DNA of 64,000 nucleotides from Butyricimonas muris (GCF_046365375.1 NZ_JBKEIT010000003.1:1-64000), one strand, 5' to 3'; positions 40,568 to 49,312 are shown, numbered from the stretch's first letter. Notes: generated by a model not told the origin, from the letters alone. Translations and numbers: made by a program.

Positions 40568-40628
40568 CGGCTTGAAGTCGAAAACGATAGCGGGGCAGAA
40601 ATAAATTCAATGGACTAACAGATGGATT

Positions 40629-42929
40629 ATGAACAAAATTGTAAGTAAAACTTATTTTTCAGAGAAGGTTGTAAAGCTGGAAGTGGAGGCTCCCTTGATT
40701 GCCAAATCCCGGAAGCCGGGTAATTTCGTGATCGTGCGTGTCGGGGAAAAAGGGGAACGTATGCCGTTGACGATTGCCGATGCGGACGTGGCGCGAGGAA
40801 CGATCACGCTGGTGGTACAGGTGATGGGAGTTTCTTCCCGGAAATTATGCGCGTTGGAGGTTGGCGAATACGTGACGGATTTGGTGGGACCTCTCGGCAA
40901 ACCGACTCATATCGAAAAAGTAGGTACCGTGTTGGCTTGTGGCGGTGGCGTCGGGGTAGCTCCCCTGTTGCCTATCGTGAAAGCGTTCAAGGAAGCGGGC
41001 AACCGGGTGATCTCCGTGATTGCCGGGCGCACGAAAGACTTGGTGATACTGGAGGACGAGATACGGGCTTCTTCCGACGAGGTGATTGTCATGACGGATG
41101 ACGGCAGTTACGGGAAAAAGGGATTAATCACCGAGGGTATGGAGGAAGTGATCGCCCGCGAGAAAGTGGATTTCGCGGTGACCATCGGTCCGGCTATCAT
41201 GATGAAATTCTGCGAGAAAGTAACCCGGAAACACGACATACCGACGGTAGCGAGTTTGAACGCCATTATGGTCGACGGTACCGGGATGTGCGGTGCCTGC
41301 CGCGTGACGGTAGGCGGGAAGACCCGTTTTACCTGCGTGGACGGTCCGGAGTTCGACGCGCACCAGATAGACTTTGACGAGATTCTTGCCCGTCTGGGTG
41401 GTTTCAAGGATGATGAAGCCGTTAAATTACAACATGAAGCGGAAGTAAAACACGAGAATATAGAGGTGAAGAGTGGCGTGAGCGACCGTAACGAGGCGTG
41501 GCGTCAGGAACTTCGCCAGAAAGTGGCGGGAAAAGAACGTACCGCGATCGAGCGGGTGGTGATGCCCGAGACACCTGCCGCCGAGCGTATCAAGAGCCAG
41601 CGCATCGAGGTAAACTTGGGGCTGACGGCGGATATGGCCGTGCGGGAGGCAACGCGTTGTATGGACTGCGTGACGCCGACGTGCATGGAAGGTTGTCCCG
41701 TGAGTATCGACATCCCCGGTTTCATCAAGAACATCGAGCGGGGTGAGTTCTTGCAGGCGGCTGCCGTGTTGAAGCGCACGAGTGCCCTCCCGGCAGTGTG
41801 CGGGCGGGTATGCCCGCAGGAGAAACAATGCGAGTCCAAGTGTTTCTATTTACAGAAATTGAAAAAGCCGTCGGTGGCTATCGGTTATCTGGAGCGTTTC
41901 GCCTCGGATTACGAGCGGGAATCCGGACATATATCCGTGCCCGAGGTTGCCCCGGCTAACGGTATAAAAGTAGCGGTGATCGGTTCCGGTCCTTCCGGGC
42001 TGTCTTGTGCCGGGGATCTGGCAAAGAGAGGGTATGACGTTACCGTGTTCGAGGCGTTGCACGAGATTGGCGGCGTGTTGAAATACGGTATCCCGGAATT
42101 TCGTTTGCCCAATAGCGTGGTGGACGTGGAGATCGAGAACCTGAAGAAAATGGGCGTGAAGTTCGTCACGAACTTTATCGTGGGAATGACCGACAGCGTG
42201 GCTGATTTGAAAGCGGAAGGGTTCAAGGCGTTCTACGTGGCTTCGGGAGCGGGACTTCCCCGTTTCATGAATATTCCCGGGGAGAACTACAACGGTATCC
42301 TTTCCTCCAACGAGTACCTGACGCGGGTAAACCTGATGGGTGCCGACAGCGAGGATTCCGATACCCCGGTATATCACGGTCGTAACGTGGTGGTCGTGGG
42401 TGGCGGTAACACGGCGATGGATTCCGTGCGCACGGCGAAACGGCTGGGAGCCGAACGCGCGATGATTGTCTACCGTCGGAGCGAGGAGGAAATGCCTGCC
42501 CGTCTGGAAGAAGTGAAACACGCCAAGGAAGAAGGATGCGAGTTTATCACGTTGACGAATCCCGTGGAGTATATCGCTGACGAACGGGGACGCGTGAAAC
42601 AAGTACGGGTGCAGAAGATGGAATTGGGAGAACCCGATGCCAGCGGACGTCGCAGCCCGGTACCGGTGGAAGGTTCCGAGTACACGATTGATGCCGACGT
42701 GGTGGTGGTGGCAGTGGGTGTATCGCCCAACCCGATTATCCCGAATTCTGTTGCCGGACTGGAAGTTTCCCGCAAGGGCACAATCGTGGTCAACGACGAA
42801 ACGATGCAATCCAACCTGTCCGACCTCTTCGCCGGGGGTGACATCGTGCGGGGTGGTGCTACCGTGATTCTCGCCATGGGTGACGGTCGTCGTGCCGCGC
42901 GACATATTGACGAGATGTTCAAAGCTTGA
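40629..42929 (+). CDS. Fused NfnA/PyrK-like reductase and GltD-like flavoprotein (NfnB type)
   Basis: A 766-residue fusion. Residues 1 to about 280 are a ferredoxin-NADP reductase-type module with an FAD/NAD fold (LACGGGVGVAPLLPI) and a Cys-rich [2Fe-2S] site (GMCGACRV, RFTCVDG). Residues about 300-766 are a GltD-like module with the iron-sulphur sites CMDCVTPTCMEGCP and CGRVCPQEKQCESKC, and FAD/NADPH loops (VIGSGPSGLSCAG; VVGGGNTAMDS). The same two parts are separate subunits in NfnAB transhydrogenase and sulfide dehydrogenase SudAB. A role in balancing ferredoxin, NADH and NADPH is likely; electron bifurcation is inferred and not shown. Confidence 0.9.
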   Translation: MNKIVSKTYFSEKVVKLEVEAPLIAKSRKPGNFVIVRVGEKGERMPLTIADADVARGTITLVVQVMGVSSRKLCALEVGEYVTDLVGPLGKPTHIEKVGTVLACGGGVGVAPLLPIVKAFKEAGNRVISVIAGRTKDLVILEDEIRASSDEVIVMTDDGSYGKKGLITEGMEEVIAREKVDFAVTIGPAIMMKFCEKVTRKHDIPTVASLNAIMVDGTGMCGACRVTVGGKTRFTCVDGPEFDAHQIDFDEILARLGGFKDDEAVKLQHEAEVKHENIEVKSGVSDRNEAWRQELRQKVAGKERTAIERVVMPETPAAERIKSQRIEVNLGLTADMAVREATRCMDCVTPTCMEGCPVSIDIPGFIKNIERGEFLQAAAVLKRTSALPAVCGRVCPQEKQCESKCFYLQKLKKPSVAIGYLERFASDYERESGHISVPEVAPANGIKVAVIGSGPSGLSCAGDLAKRGYDVTVFEALHEIGGVLKYGIPEFRLPNSVVDVEIENLKKMGVKFVTNFIVGMTDSVADLKAEGFKAFYVASGAGLPRFMNIPGENYNGILSSNEYLTRVNLMGADSEDSDTPVYHGRNVVVVGGGNTAMDSVRTAKRLGAERAMIVYRRSEEEMPARLEEVKHAKEEGCEFITLTNPVEYIADERGRVKQVRVQKMELGEPDASGRRSPVPVEGSEYTIDADVVVVAVGVSPNPIIPNSVAGLEVSRKGTIVVNDETMQSNLSDLFAGGDIVRGGATVILAMGDGRRAARHIDEMFKA

Positions 42930-42946
42930 AGTCGCCTTTGTTTAGA

Positions 42947-43013
42947 GTCGCCTTCGGCGAATTGCAAGTTGCAAGTTGCAAGTTGCATTTGCCGAAGGCG
43001 GCAAGTTACAGGT
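42947..43013. repeat. Hairpin with TTGCAAG tandem repeats
   Basis: CGCCTTCGGC (42949-42958) and GCCGAAGGCG (42991-43000) are a perfect 10-bp inverted repeat around tandem TTGCAAG units. The part GGCAAATGCAAC, read in reverse, is also found before the hairpin at 19134. It lies between convergent genes and may terminate transcription. Confidence 0.65.
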
Positions 43014-43041
43014 CGCTTTTCTAGCGTTTCGGAATGTATTT

Positions 43042-43072
43042 CAGTTCCTCCTCTGTTTATAGAGGAAACTGG
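43042..43072. repeat. CCTCTGTTTATAGAGG hairpin repeat, copy 2
   Basis: CAGTTCCTCCTCT-GTTTAT-AGAGGAAACTG can pair with a short bulge. The central 20 bases are nearly identical to the repeat at 31246-31276, while the flanks differ in a way that keeps outer pairs. Confidence 0.6.
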
Positions 43073-43101
43073 CGAGTAAGCGAGGGCCGATTTTTGTTCC
43101 T

Positions 43102-44013
43102 TTACCAGTCACCGGGCGTCACCGTGCCGTTCTTCAGCGGGATGAGGGTGTAGGTGAAGCCGTTGTATACCTCGTTGCCGGACTCGTCGGTGCGACCGGG
43201 GAGGAGGTTGTAGTTGCGGCGGTTAAGAAAGACTTTGGAGCTGTTGTCGATCGCCGCGAAGTGATATCCACTTTTGGCGGGGACGCTTAAGAAATATCCG
43301 TTTTCCCGTTCTTTAGCGGTCATGTTACTAAGATTCCACTCGTAATAGTATTTTGCATTACTAAGCATGAGCTCAGCCCCGTCAACCTCGTTTGCAACGT
43401 GCATACGGGCATACCTGTGTTCAAGGCTGATGACGGCAGGGACGCCGGGAGAGAAGCTATCGCTACCTGTCATCACGTCTGTGGTATAGCCCAGAGAGAG
43501 GATGCCATCAACGGGGATGCTTGTGCCCAGATAGTATGCTTCGAACCGGACTTTTGCATCGGTGGTGCCGTCGGCAAGGGCTTCGGCGGGCCAACGGGGG
43601 TGGCGTTTGAAGCCGGAGAAATTAATGGGTCCGCCAATGGCAGGCTTGATGCCGGAGGTATTGAGGTCTATAGAGTCCTGCACACTGAGGGGAGACCACC
43701 CGGCACCGTTGTAGCGGAGGGCGGAGATATAGGTTTTATTCGCTTGGGTGCCTCCGGCAGGTGTCCAATCGAAACCGACGTGGAGCCAGATGACATCGCC
43801 CGTTTCCCACTGCGCGGCGTCGGGGGTCTGGACGGCACGGGTGGCAGGGAGGGTGGCTCCGGCAGTGTATGCCGGGCGGGGACCGATGGTGATGCTCAGT
43901 TCCCGGGGGGCGGACGTGACGGGCGCCGGCACGGGGTCGTTGTCTGTGGTGCAGCTCCAGGTCAGCAGGACGAGGAGGAGTACGGCGGCGGTGGAAAGGA
44001 GTTTATGTTTCAT
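43102..44013 (-). CDS. Fimbrillin-like lipoprotein
   Basis: A 303-residue lipoprotein with a lipobox ending at Cys21 (LLTWSC) and a fimbrillin-like body. Typical features are the WETGDVIWLHV segment and a VISLEHRYARMHV strand with a conserved basic-aromatic pattern, as in Bacteroidetes fimbrillin-family proteins that polymerise after proteolytic trimming. The Arg-containing segment ATRAVQT near residue 57 could be the Arg-gingipain-like cleavage site; that is inferred. It ends in LKNGTVTPGDW, close to the conserved fimbrillin terminus. It is the last gene of the fimbrial operon. Confidence 0.82.
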   Translation of the reverse strand: MKHKLLSTAAVLLLVLLTWSCTTDNDPVPAPVTSAPRELSITIGPRPAYTAGATLPATRAVQTPDAAQWETGDVIWLHVGFDWTPAGGTQANKTYISALRYNGAGWSPLSVQDSIDLNTSGIKPAIGGPINFSGFKRHPRWPAEALADGTTDAKVRFEAYYLGTSIPVDGILSLGYTTDVMTGSDSFSPGVPAVISLEHRYARMHVANEVDGAELMLSNAKYYYEWNLSNMTAKERENGYFLSVPAKSGYHFAAIDNSSKVFLNRRNYNLLPGRTDESGNEVYNGFTYTLIPLKNGTVTPGDW

Positions 44014-44045
44014 ATCGTTATTACGTTTTAATGTGAATGGATGGG

Positions 44046-46199
44046 TTATTTAAGAGTATTCCGGGTAAAGTACAAGACTGGCCATGTTCCGTCGCCTGCT
44101 AACCAGAAGTTGACTGGACTTACAGACGCAGACTTGGAGATGTCGATACCATAGGCGGGCGTGGCGTCGGGGTCGTAACCAGTGATGGTACCGGGCGCCG
44201 AATAGGATCTACTCATGAGTTGGAGTATATCGCCCTTTCCAGGGTTGATATTGCAGATAAGACGTGCTGTATTTCCGCAATTGGATGTGCCTTTACCACC
44301 GACGCCGGCGCCGTAGCAGCAATCTACATTACCGCCGCTCATGAATCCGACGATAGCGCCAATATTGCCGATGGTTATCCCTTTAGTGCTGGCTGTAGCG
44401 GTGCCGCGGGCATAGCAACTATTGAGTAGTCCTCCATAGTGTCCATAGTGACGGCCTACCAATCCTCCGGCATAGATATTGATGTCTTCTGTTTCAGATG
44501 TAACGGAGACATCACCTTCAGCTATACAACAGTAGATAGTGGAGCCAGAATCATTCGAATTATACCCGGCAATTCCTCCAGCATATATAGAGTTACTTTC
44601 AGATGTATTTACCTCCATAGTGACGCTGCCGATGGCGTGGCAGGCAAATAGTAGGCCATTGGAGTTTCTTCCTGTTATTCCTCCGGCGTATGCTGAACTT
44701 TGTCCTGATAGTCTTATGCGATCTACTATTATCTTGACGTCCGTCCGGCAACGGGTAATAGTACCATTGTTAGTTCCCGCTAATCCGCCGACATTTGGGT
44801 CAAATTTGCTCGTATTGATTTTCCCCTGAGCGGAGCATAGGGAAACAGTGGAAGCACTACCATTAAATCCAACGAGGGTTCCGACATTTATTGCATTGCC
44901 TGATATTATCTCCACCTTGCGCAGGTGAATGCCGGTCAGCAGAGCACCGCCGTCTGTTATCCCGAAAAGGCCGGCAGCTGATCCATTTTGCGCATTATTG
45001 ATTTTCAGATTGGAGATAGTGTATCCGTTACCGTTATAAATGCCGGTAAATGGCCGAAGTTCAGACAGGTACTGCATACCGATAGGCTTCCAATCGTCAA
45101 TGCCACCCAAGTCGATGTCCGCCGTTTGCAGGGCATTGAGGTTCTGCTGTCCGTTATTCACATCGTCAGCAAAACGCTTGAGGTCGTCGGCATTGCGGAT
45201 AATTCGGAATATTTTACCGTTGAAGGTCACGGTGGGTAGTTCGCCTTCCGTCCAAGGCACGTCAATAGTGGGCATCCCCACTTCAACGCCGGTTTCGCGC
45301 ACGGTGACGGGATAAGTGTACATCGTGTTGGCAGCGTAGGCATCGGTTGCGGGGATGGTGCCGGTGTATTCCTTGCCATTCACGGTGACCACTATCGTGC
45401 GAGGGGTGGAATTTGCATCCTGCGGGATAAGCAGGGCGGTGTAGCTGGCGTCCGTTCCATCTGCCGCCACCCCCGATTTCAGCGCACGAACAGACCCGGC
45501 GGGGCTAACCAATTTATTTATAGAACCATCACGCATATCGAAACTTCCTTCTTCGGGGAAGCCTGCCAGTCGTACATCCGTCAGCGTACCGCCGGACAGC
45601 CCCAATCCGAGGGTGATATCGAACTTGACTTTGCTCATCAGGTGGTGAAATACGAGGACGACGAGATTATTGCCGCGGGGAACGCCCTCGAATTTACTGT
45701 AGAGGGGGTCGAGCGCGAGCTGTTTTTCGACGGTGGTCTGGTCGGTGGTGTTCAGGGTGAGGATATAATTGTCGTCAGGGGCTTTGCTCGTGTGCCAAGC
45801 GATGATGTCCACCGCTGTGTTTTGCGGGTAATACATCGGCGTGCCGTCGGCAGGGGTCAGTGCTCCGTCCTCCGGGTTTACGTTGTGAAGCACGTTGGCA
45901 CGGCCGGGGACGAGGTCGTCGGGCAGCGTGCCGCCGGGGGTGAGCATGGAGATGCTCACGACGTCGCCCGCGGTCCACACGGTGTTGCCATCGGGGCCGA
46001 GGGCTGTGCGGGTGGCAGGTGACGAGCCACCGGTATTCGTATGCGGCGGCAAAGCGGTGGGTTGCACCACGGCTGTAAATGCCGCGGGGATGCGGCTGTC
46101 GGCGTCGTTGCCACCCGGTTCTTCCTTGCTGCACGATGCCAGCATCATGGCCGGAAGCGCCGCGAGCAGCAGGAGTTTCTTGCAATTTGCTATTGTCAT
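44046..46199 (-). CDS. Fimbrillin-family lipoprotein with GLUG repeats
   Basis: A 717-residue lipoprotein with a lipobox at Cys23 (MMLASC). Residues about 40-310 are a fimbrillin-like N-terminal part (TRTALGPDGNTVWTAGDVVSI; VFHHLMSKVKFDI). Residues about 335-650 contain repeated GLUG-type units (GLFGITD, VGTLVGFN, VGGLAGTN, YAGGITGRN, YAGGIAGYN, YAGGLVGRH, IGAIVGF), roughly 40-45 residues apart. GLUG repeats are found in secreted adhesins and in bacterial surface proteins. The protein may be a large pilus tip or anchor adhesin. It lies 42 bp after the FimB/Mfa2-like gene and 32 bp before the fimbrillin gene. Confidence 0.85.
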   Translation of the reverse strand: MTIANCKKLLLLAALPAMMLASCSKEEPGGNDADSRIPAAFTAVVQPTALPPHTNTGGSSPATRTALGPDGNTVWTAGDVVSISMLTPGGTLPDDLVPGRANVLHNVNPEDGALTPADGTPMYYPQNTAVDIIAWHTSKAPDDNYILTLNTTDQTTVEKQLALDPLYSKFEGVPRGNNLVVLVFHHLMSKVKFDITLGLGLSGGTLTDVRLAGFPEEGSFDMRDGSINKLVSPAGSVRALKSGVAADGTDASYTALLIPQDANSTPRTIVVTVNGKEYTGTIPATDAYAANTMYTYPVTVRETGVEVGMPTIDVPWTEGELPTVTFNGKIFRIIRNADDLKRFADDVNNGQQNLNALQTADIDLGGIDDWKPIGMQYLSELRPFTGIYNGNGYTISNLKINNAQNGSAAGLFGITDGGALLTGIHLRKVEIISGNAINVGTLVGFNGSASTVSLCSAQGKINTSKFDPNVGGLAGTNNGTITRCRTDVKIIVDRIRLSGQSSAYAGGITGRNSNGLLFACHAIGSVTMEVNTSESNSIYAGGIAGYNSNDSGSTIYCCIAEGDVSVTSETEDINIYAGGLVGRHYGHYGGLLNSCYARGTATASTKGITIGNIGAIVGFMSGGNVDCCYGAGVGGKGTSNCGNTARLICNINPGKGDILQLMSRSYSAPGTITGYDPDATPAYGIDISKSASVSPVNFWLAGDGTWPVLYFTRNTLK

Positions 46200-46241
46200 A
46201 TCATTGCTTTTTTAATTATTACTTATCAGTTTCCAATGTTG

Positions 46242-47123
46242 TCAGTCTGCCACCACGGGACTGCCGTTGACGGGATTCCAGTCGGTAATCGTGGCGGAGA
46301 GTACCGCACCCGTGGGCGTTTCCACCACCGCGCCGTCCAGCGTGACGGGCATGTGCTTGTCGGTATTGAATGCGGCGAGTGCCGTGGAAAGGTCGCTGTC
46401 GAGGGTGACGGGGGTGGGGGTGTCGCCGGTAAAGCGGATTTTGGCGTTTAGCCTCTGTTGCCCGTCCGCTACACCCAGCAGCCGTACGGTAGCCGACCAT
46501 TTCCCGGTATTCGCGCCGTCAGTTATCTTCGTGAACGCCAGTGCCACGTTCGAGGGGGCAGTACACGTTCCGGCGTCTATGTCCAGCGTTCCGGCAACGC
46601 CGGAAAGCGTGCCTTCGATGCTTTCGATTTTACCCGCCGTGCCTCCCGCGGGTTCGATAACGAGCGTGAGTTGGCGCGTTTGTTGGTGCGCGACCACCGT
46701 GACGGTATGTTCTTTGTCCTTCTCTATCGCGACATTCGTGACGCCGGCGTGCAGCCATCCCGGGGTGGCGTGTATGAATGTTCCGGTCTGTCCCGCGGGG
46801 GTGGCAGCCGCTGCCGCGGTCGCCACGGTGCCGTTCACGGTGATGGCGTCCGGCGTGTTGTGGACGACGAGGCGGTAGTTGCCCGGCTCGAAGAGGTGGT
46901 CTACCGTGACCGTCGTGCCGCTTACCGTCGCGGAATATTCGCCCACCTTCACCGTGTAGGTGGCGGGGATACCGGTACCTGCCGAGCAGTCGTGCCACTC
47001 GGTCACGAGCGTGATTCGTCCGCTGTCGGGGTGCGGGGTATCGTGAATCGGGTCTTTCACGTCGCATCCGCCGAGGAGCAGGGCGGCGCACCCGAGTCGT
47101 GTGATGATTGTTTTTGTTGTCAT
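46242..47123 (-). CDS. FimB/Mfa2-family fimbrial anchor lipoprotein
   Basis: A 293-residue lipoprotein (lipobox at Cys20, LLGGC) with two beta-rich domains. The start after the lipid (DSGRITLVTEWHDCSAG) and the pattern EPGNYRLVVHN around residue 80 fit the FimB/Mfa2 family, whose members anchor and limit the length of major fimbriae. It is the first gene of the operon, with a long 5' region carrying a 19-bp direct repeat. G+C content looks higher than in the genes around it, and the middle is rich in Thr, Ala and Gly. Confidence 0.78.
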   Translation of the reverse strand: MTTKTIITRLGCAALLLGGCDVKDPIHDTPHPDSGRITLVTEWHDCSAGTGIPATYTVKVGEYSATVSGTTVTVDHLFEPGNYRLVVHNTPDAITVNGTVATAAAAATPAGQTGTFIHATPGWLHAGVTNVAIEKDKEHTVTVVAHQQTRQLTLVIEPAGGTAGKIESIEGTLSGVAGTLDIDAGTCTAPSNVALAFTKITDGANTGKWSATVRLLGVADGQQRLNAKIRFTGDTPTPVTLDSDLSTALAAFNTDKHMPVTLDGAVVETPTGAVLSATITDWNPVNGSPVVAD

Positions 47124-47269
47124 AGGTTGTTTTTAGTTCGTCGAAAAAGTTTCATGAAGCTGTTTTTATATATAAGTGTTTTGTTCGCCGGGATAGCACC
47201 GCGTGCGGTGGTTCGAGAATGTAAAACTAAGTAAAAATAGAATCCACGGGGAGACAATTCAACAAAATA

Positions 47270-47325
47270 TCACTTGCCAAATCGTAATAAGGGTATTTTT
47301 TTTCACTTGCCAAATCGTAATTTGG
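47270..47325 (-). promoter_or_regulatory. 19-bp direct repeat upstream of the fimbrial operon
   Basis: TCACTTGCCAAATCGTAAT occurs perfectly at 47270-47288 and 47303-47321, 33 bp apart start to start (about three helical turns). The second copy extends into a CCAAAT-CGTA-ATTTGG palindrome (47310-47325). The position about 150-200 bp before the FimB/Mfa2 start suggests paired operator sites. Confidence 0.6.
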
Positions 47326-47516
47326 TGCAAAAAGGTAAAAACGCTCAATTTTGGGCTATAATAGTCGTTTTTTGACAAAAACGCGATGTATTTGAAGCGT
47401 GGATGTGTTTGCTGCCTGCCCGATAGCCATGACAGTGCTTGTACCCGTGCTTGTGTGAACCCGGAAAAGCGTCGAGCTGTCTGATTAACTAAATATGTTG
47501 TCGTAATGACGTTGTT

Positions 47517-47574
47517 ATAACCTGCCTATAGCAGGTTATGAGCAGGTTTTAAGCAGGTTATGGGCAGGTTATGA
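47517..47574. repeat. Palindrome plus four-copy 11-bp array (GCAGGTTATGA)
   Basis: ATAACCTGC (47517-47525) pairs with GCAGGTTAT (47531-47539). The right arm is the first of four 11-bp units: GCAGGTTATGA, GCAGGTTTTAA, GCAGGTTATGG and GCAGGTTATGA (47531-47574). The exact register puts each unit on the same helix face, as for cooperative protein binding. Confidence 0.7.
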
Positions 47575-47847
47575 AGGTTCCTAGCCCTTTGGTGGCGCGG
47601 GTTTCGAGAGGGTAAAACGGGAAAAAAAGTGTAAGTTGCTATAAAACAGAGTAATGTGTATTGTGTTTATTTTGGGTAATGTTGGGTTAAAATTAGACAA
47701 GTATTGTAAAAACAACACAAAAGCATATTGATGTATTCATTGTTTTGTAATCTGATTGTTTTAATATTGCATCATGGTGTCGTTTGAAAAAAGAGGGCAA
47801 ACGCAAGTTGCAGTGAAGATCCTTCAATCTAAAATAGACCGGAAAAG

Positions 47848-47885
47848 AAGCCGGGATACCGCCACCTTCAGCAATATCCCGGCTT
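47848..47885 (-). terminator. Terminator of the efflux operon
   Basis: AAGCCGGGATA and TATCCCGGCTT form a perfect 11-bp stem 40 bp downstream of the outer-membrane factor stop. On the - strand it is followed by the T-rich CTTCTTTTCC. This is the best candidate for the end of the RND efflux transcript. Confidence 0.65.
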
Positions 47886-47905
47886 TCCCGCTTCAGCGGC
47901 ACGTT

Positions 47906-47938
47906 CATTTTCAATTTTCAATTTTCAATTTTCAATTG
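47906..47938. repeat. TTTTCAATT tandem repeat at the 3' end of the outer-membrane factor gene
   Basis: Three to four TTTTCAATT units overlap the last codons and stop of the outer-membrane factor gene (stop at 47925). They are part of the chromosome-wide repeat family. Confidence 0.65.
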
Positions 47939-49298
47939 TCTCCCATCCTCCCCCGAGTGCCGAGTACAGACTGACCACGGAGAGGAGTTCGTCGCGGACG
48001 GCGTTGTTGAGGCTGATTTGGGCGTCGAAGTAACCGCGCTGGGCGTCGAGGACGTCGAGGTAGCTGATGACTCCGTTGATGTATTGCAGGGTGGCGAGTT
48101 CCATGTACGAGCGGGCGGCTTGTTCGAGCCGGGAGCGCGACTCGCGGATTTCGCGTATCTTGTAGAAGGTGGTGAGGGCGTTGTCGACTTCCTTGAATGC
48201 CGTGAGGACGGTTTGCTGGTAGTTGTACGTTTCAGCCTCCAGCGCGGCACGGGATGCCTTGAGTTTTGCCCGGTTGTTCCCGGCGTTCAGCAAGGGCGCG
48301 AGCAGTTTGCCGCCGACGTAAAAGTAAGGGGCGGAAAGAAAGTCGCTTAATTCACCTGCCTCGCGTCCGTAGCGGGCGGTGAGCGTCAGTTGCGGGAACA
48401 TACTGGTGTAGGCGATACCGACCTTCGCGTTGGCTGCCTTCAGCTTGTATTCAGCCTGCCGCAAGTCGGGGCGGCGTTCCAGCAGGGTGGAGGGCAATCC
48501 CACGGGCAATTCGTGAGTCAGCGTTTGTTCGTCGATGTTCTTGCCGCGGGGAATGCGACCGGGGTAGTGTCCCGTGAGCAGGGAAATATCGTTTTCTTTC
48601 AGGCGTATTTTTCGCTCGAGGTCGGGTATGAGGGTGCGGGTCTTGGCAAGCTCCACTTCCGCCTGACGGTAAGCCGTTTCGGAAGTCAGTCCACCCTCGA
48701 AACGCAATTTGGCGAGGCGCACGCTTTCGACACGGGCGTCGTAGGTCTGCCGCACGATGCTCAGTTCCATGTCTAATGCCTGTAACTCGAAATAGGCTTG
48801 TGCCACTTGCGCCACGAGTGTCATTTGCATGGCTCGTTGTCCTTCCACGGTCTGGAGGTAGGCGGCAAGGCTGGCTTGTGAACCCCAGCGGAGTTTGCCC
48901 CAAAGGTCGAGTTCCCACGAGAGAACGGCTTCCGCGTTGAAAGTGTTGCCGGGGGAACGGTCGTATTCCCGTTCCGCCAGTCCGTCGGCACTGAGTTGCG
49001 GGAATAGTTTGGATTTTTCCACGCGGTGGGCGAAGCTGCTCTCTTTTACCCGTGCCGCCGCTGCCAGTAAATCCTTGTTATACGAGAGCGTGGTGCGTAT
49101 CAGGCCTTGCAGCACGGTGTCCGTGTATATCTCCGGCCATTGGATGTCGGCGACCGTCCGCGTACCGGTGGCGGGCGTGTCGGCAATCTGTTCCGGCAGA
49201 TCGAGTTCCGGTCGGGTGTATTCTTTGCCCAGCTTGCAGGAGGAAAAGAAGGTAGCTCCGACGAGGAAGAGGAGGGTTATGGTTGTATATTGTTTCAT
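47925..49298 (-). CDS. RND efflux outer-membrane factor (TolC/OprM family lipoprotein)
   Basis: About 457 residues from the ATG at 49298, chosen because it is followed by a signal and lipobox ending at Cys21 (ATFFSSC). A longer frame to 49460 only translates the repeat element and should not be used. Two repeated helical-barrel halves are seen: residues about 60-250 and 260-450, with LPSTLLERRPDLRQAEYKL as the NodT/OprM hallmark. It forms the outer-membrane channel of the pump. Its last codons lie in TTTTCAATT repeats. A 158-bp gap with a hairpin-core repeat element separates it from the permease gene. Confidence 0.93.
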   Translation of the reverse strand: MKQYTTITLLFLVGATFFSSCKLGKEYTRPELDLPEQIADTPATGTRTVADIQWPEIYTDTVLQGLIRTTLSYNKDLLAAAARVKESSFAHRVEKSKLFPQLSADGLAEREYDRSPGNTFNAEAVLSWELDLWGKLRWGSQASLAAYLQTVEGQRAMQMTLVAQVAQAYFELQALDMELSIVRQTYDARVESVRLAKLRFEGGLTSETAYRQAEVELAKTRTLIPDLERKIRLKENDISLLTGHYPGRIPRGKNIDEQTLTHELPVGLPSTLLERRPDLRQAEYKLKAANAKVGIAYTSMFPQLTLTARYGREAGELSDFLSAPYFYVGGKLLAPLLNAGNNRAKLKASRAALEAETYNYQQTVLTAFKEVDNALTTFYKIREIRESRSRLEQAARSYMELATLQYINGVISYLDVLDAQRGYFDAQISLNNAVRDELLSVVSLYSALGGGWETIEN

Positions 49299-49312
49299 GG
49301 TGGTGTTTTTTA

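Larger units (their letters stand above)
47124..47924. other. Long regulatory intergenic region of the fimbrial operon
   Basis: An 800-bp gap between the fimbrial operon and the end of the efflux operon. It contains a 19-bp direct repeat (47270-47321), a palindrome with a four-copy 11-bp array (47517-47574), a terminator-like hairpin (47848-47885) and TTTTCAATT repeats (47906-47938). No convincing gene: the frames at 47693-47914 and 47774-47974 cover repeats. No TAnnTTTG box was found upstream of the fimbrial genes. Confidence 0.55.

Noticed and set aside
47693..47974. Small genes in the gap between the fimbrial and efflux operons
   Set aside because: The frames run through a terminator hairpin and TTTTCAATT repeats, and no homologous features are visible.
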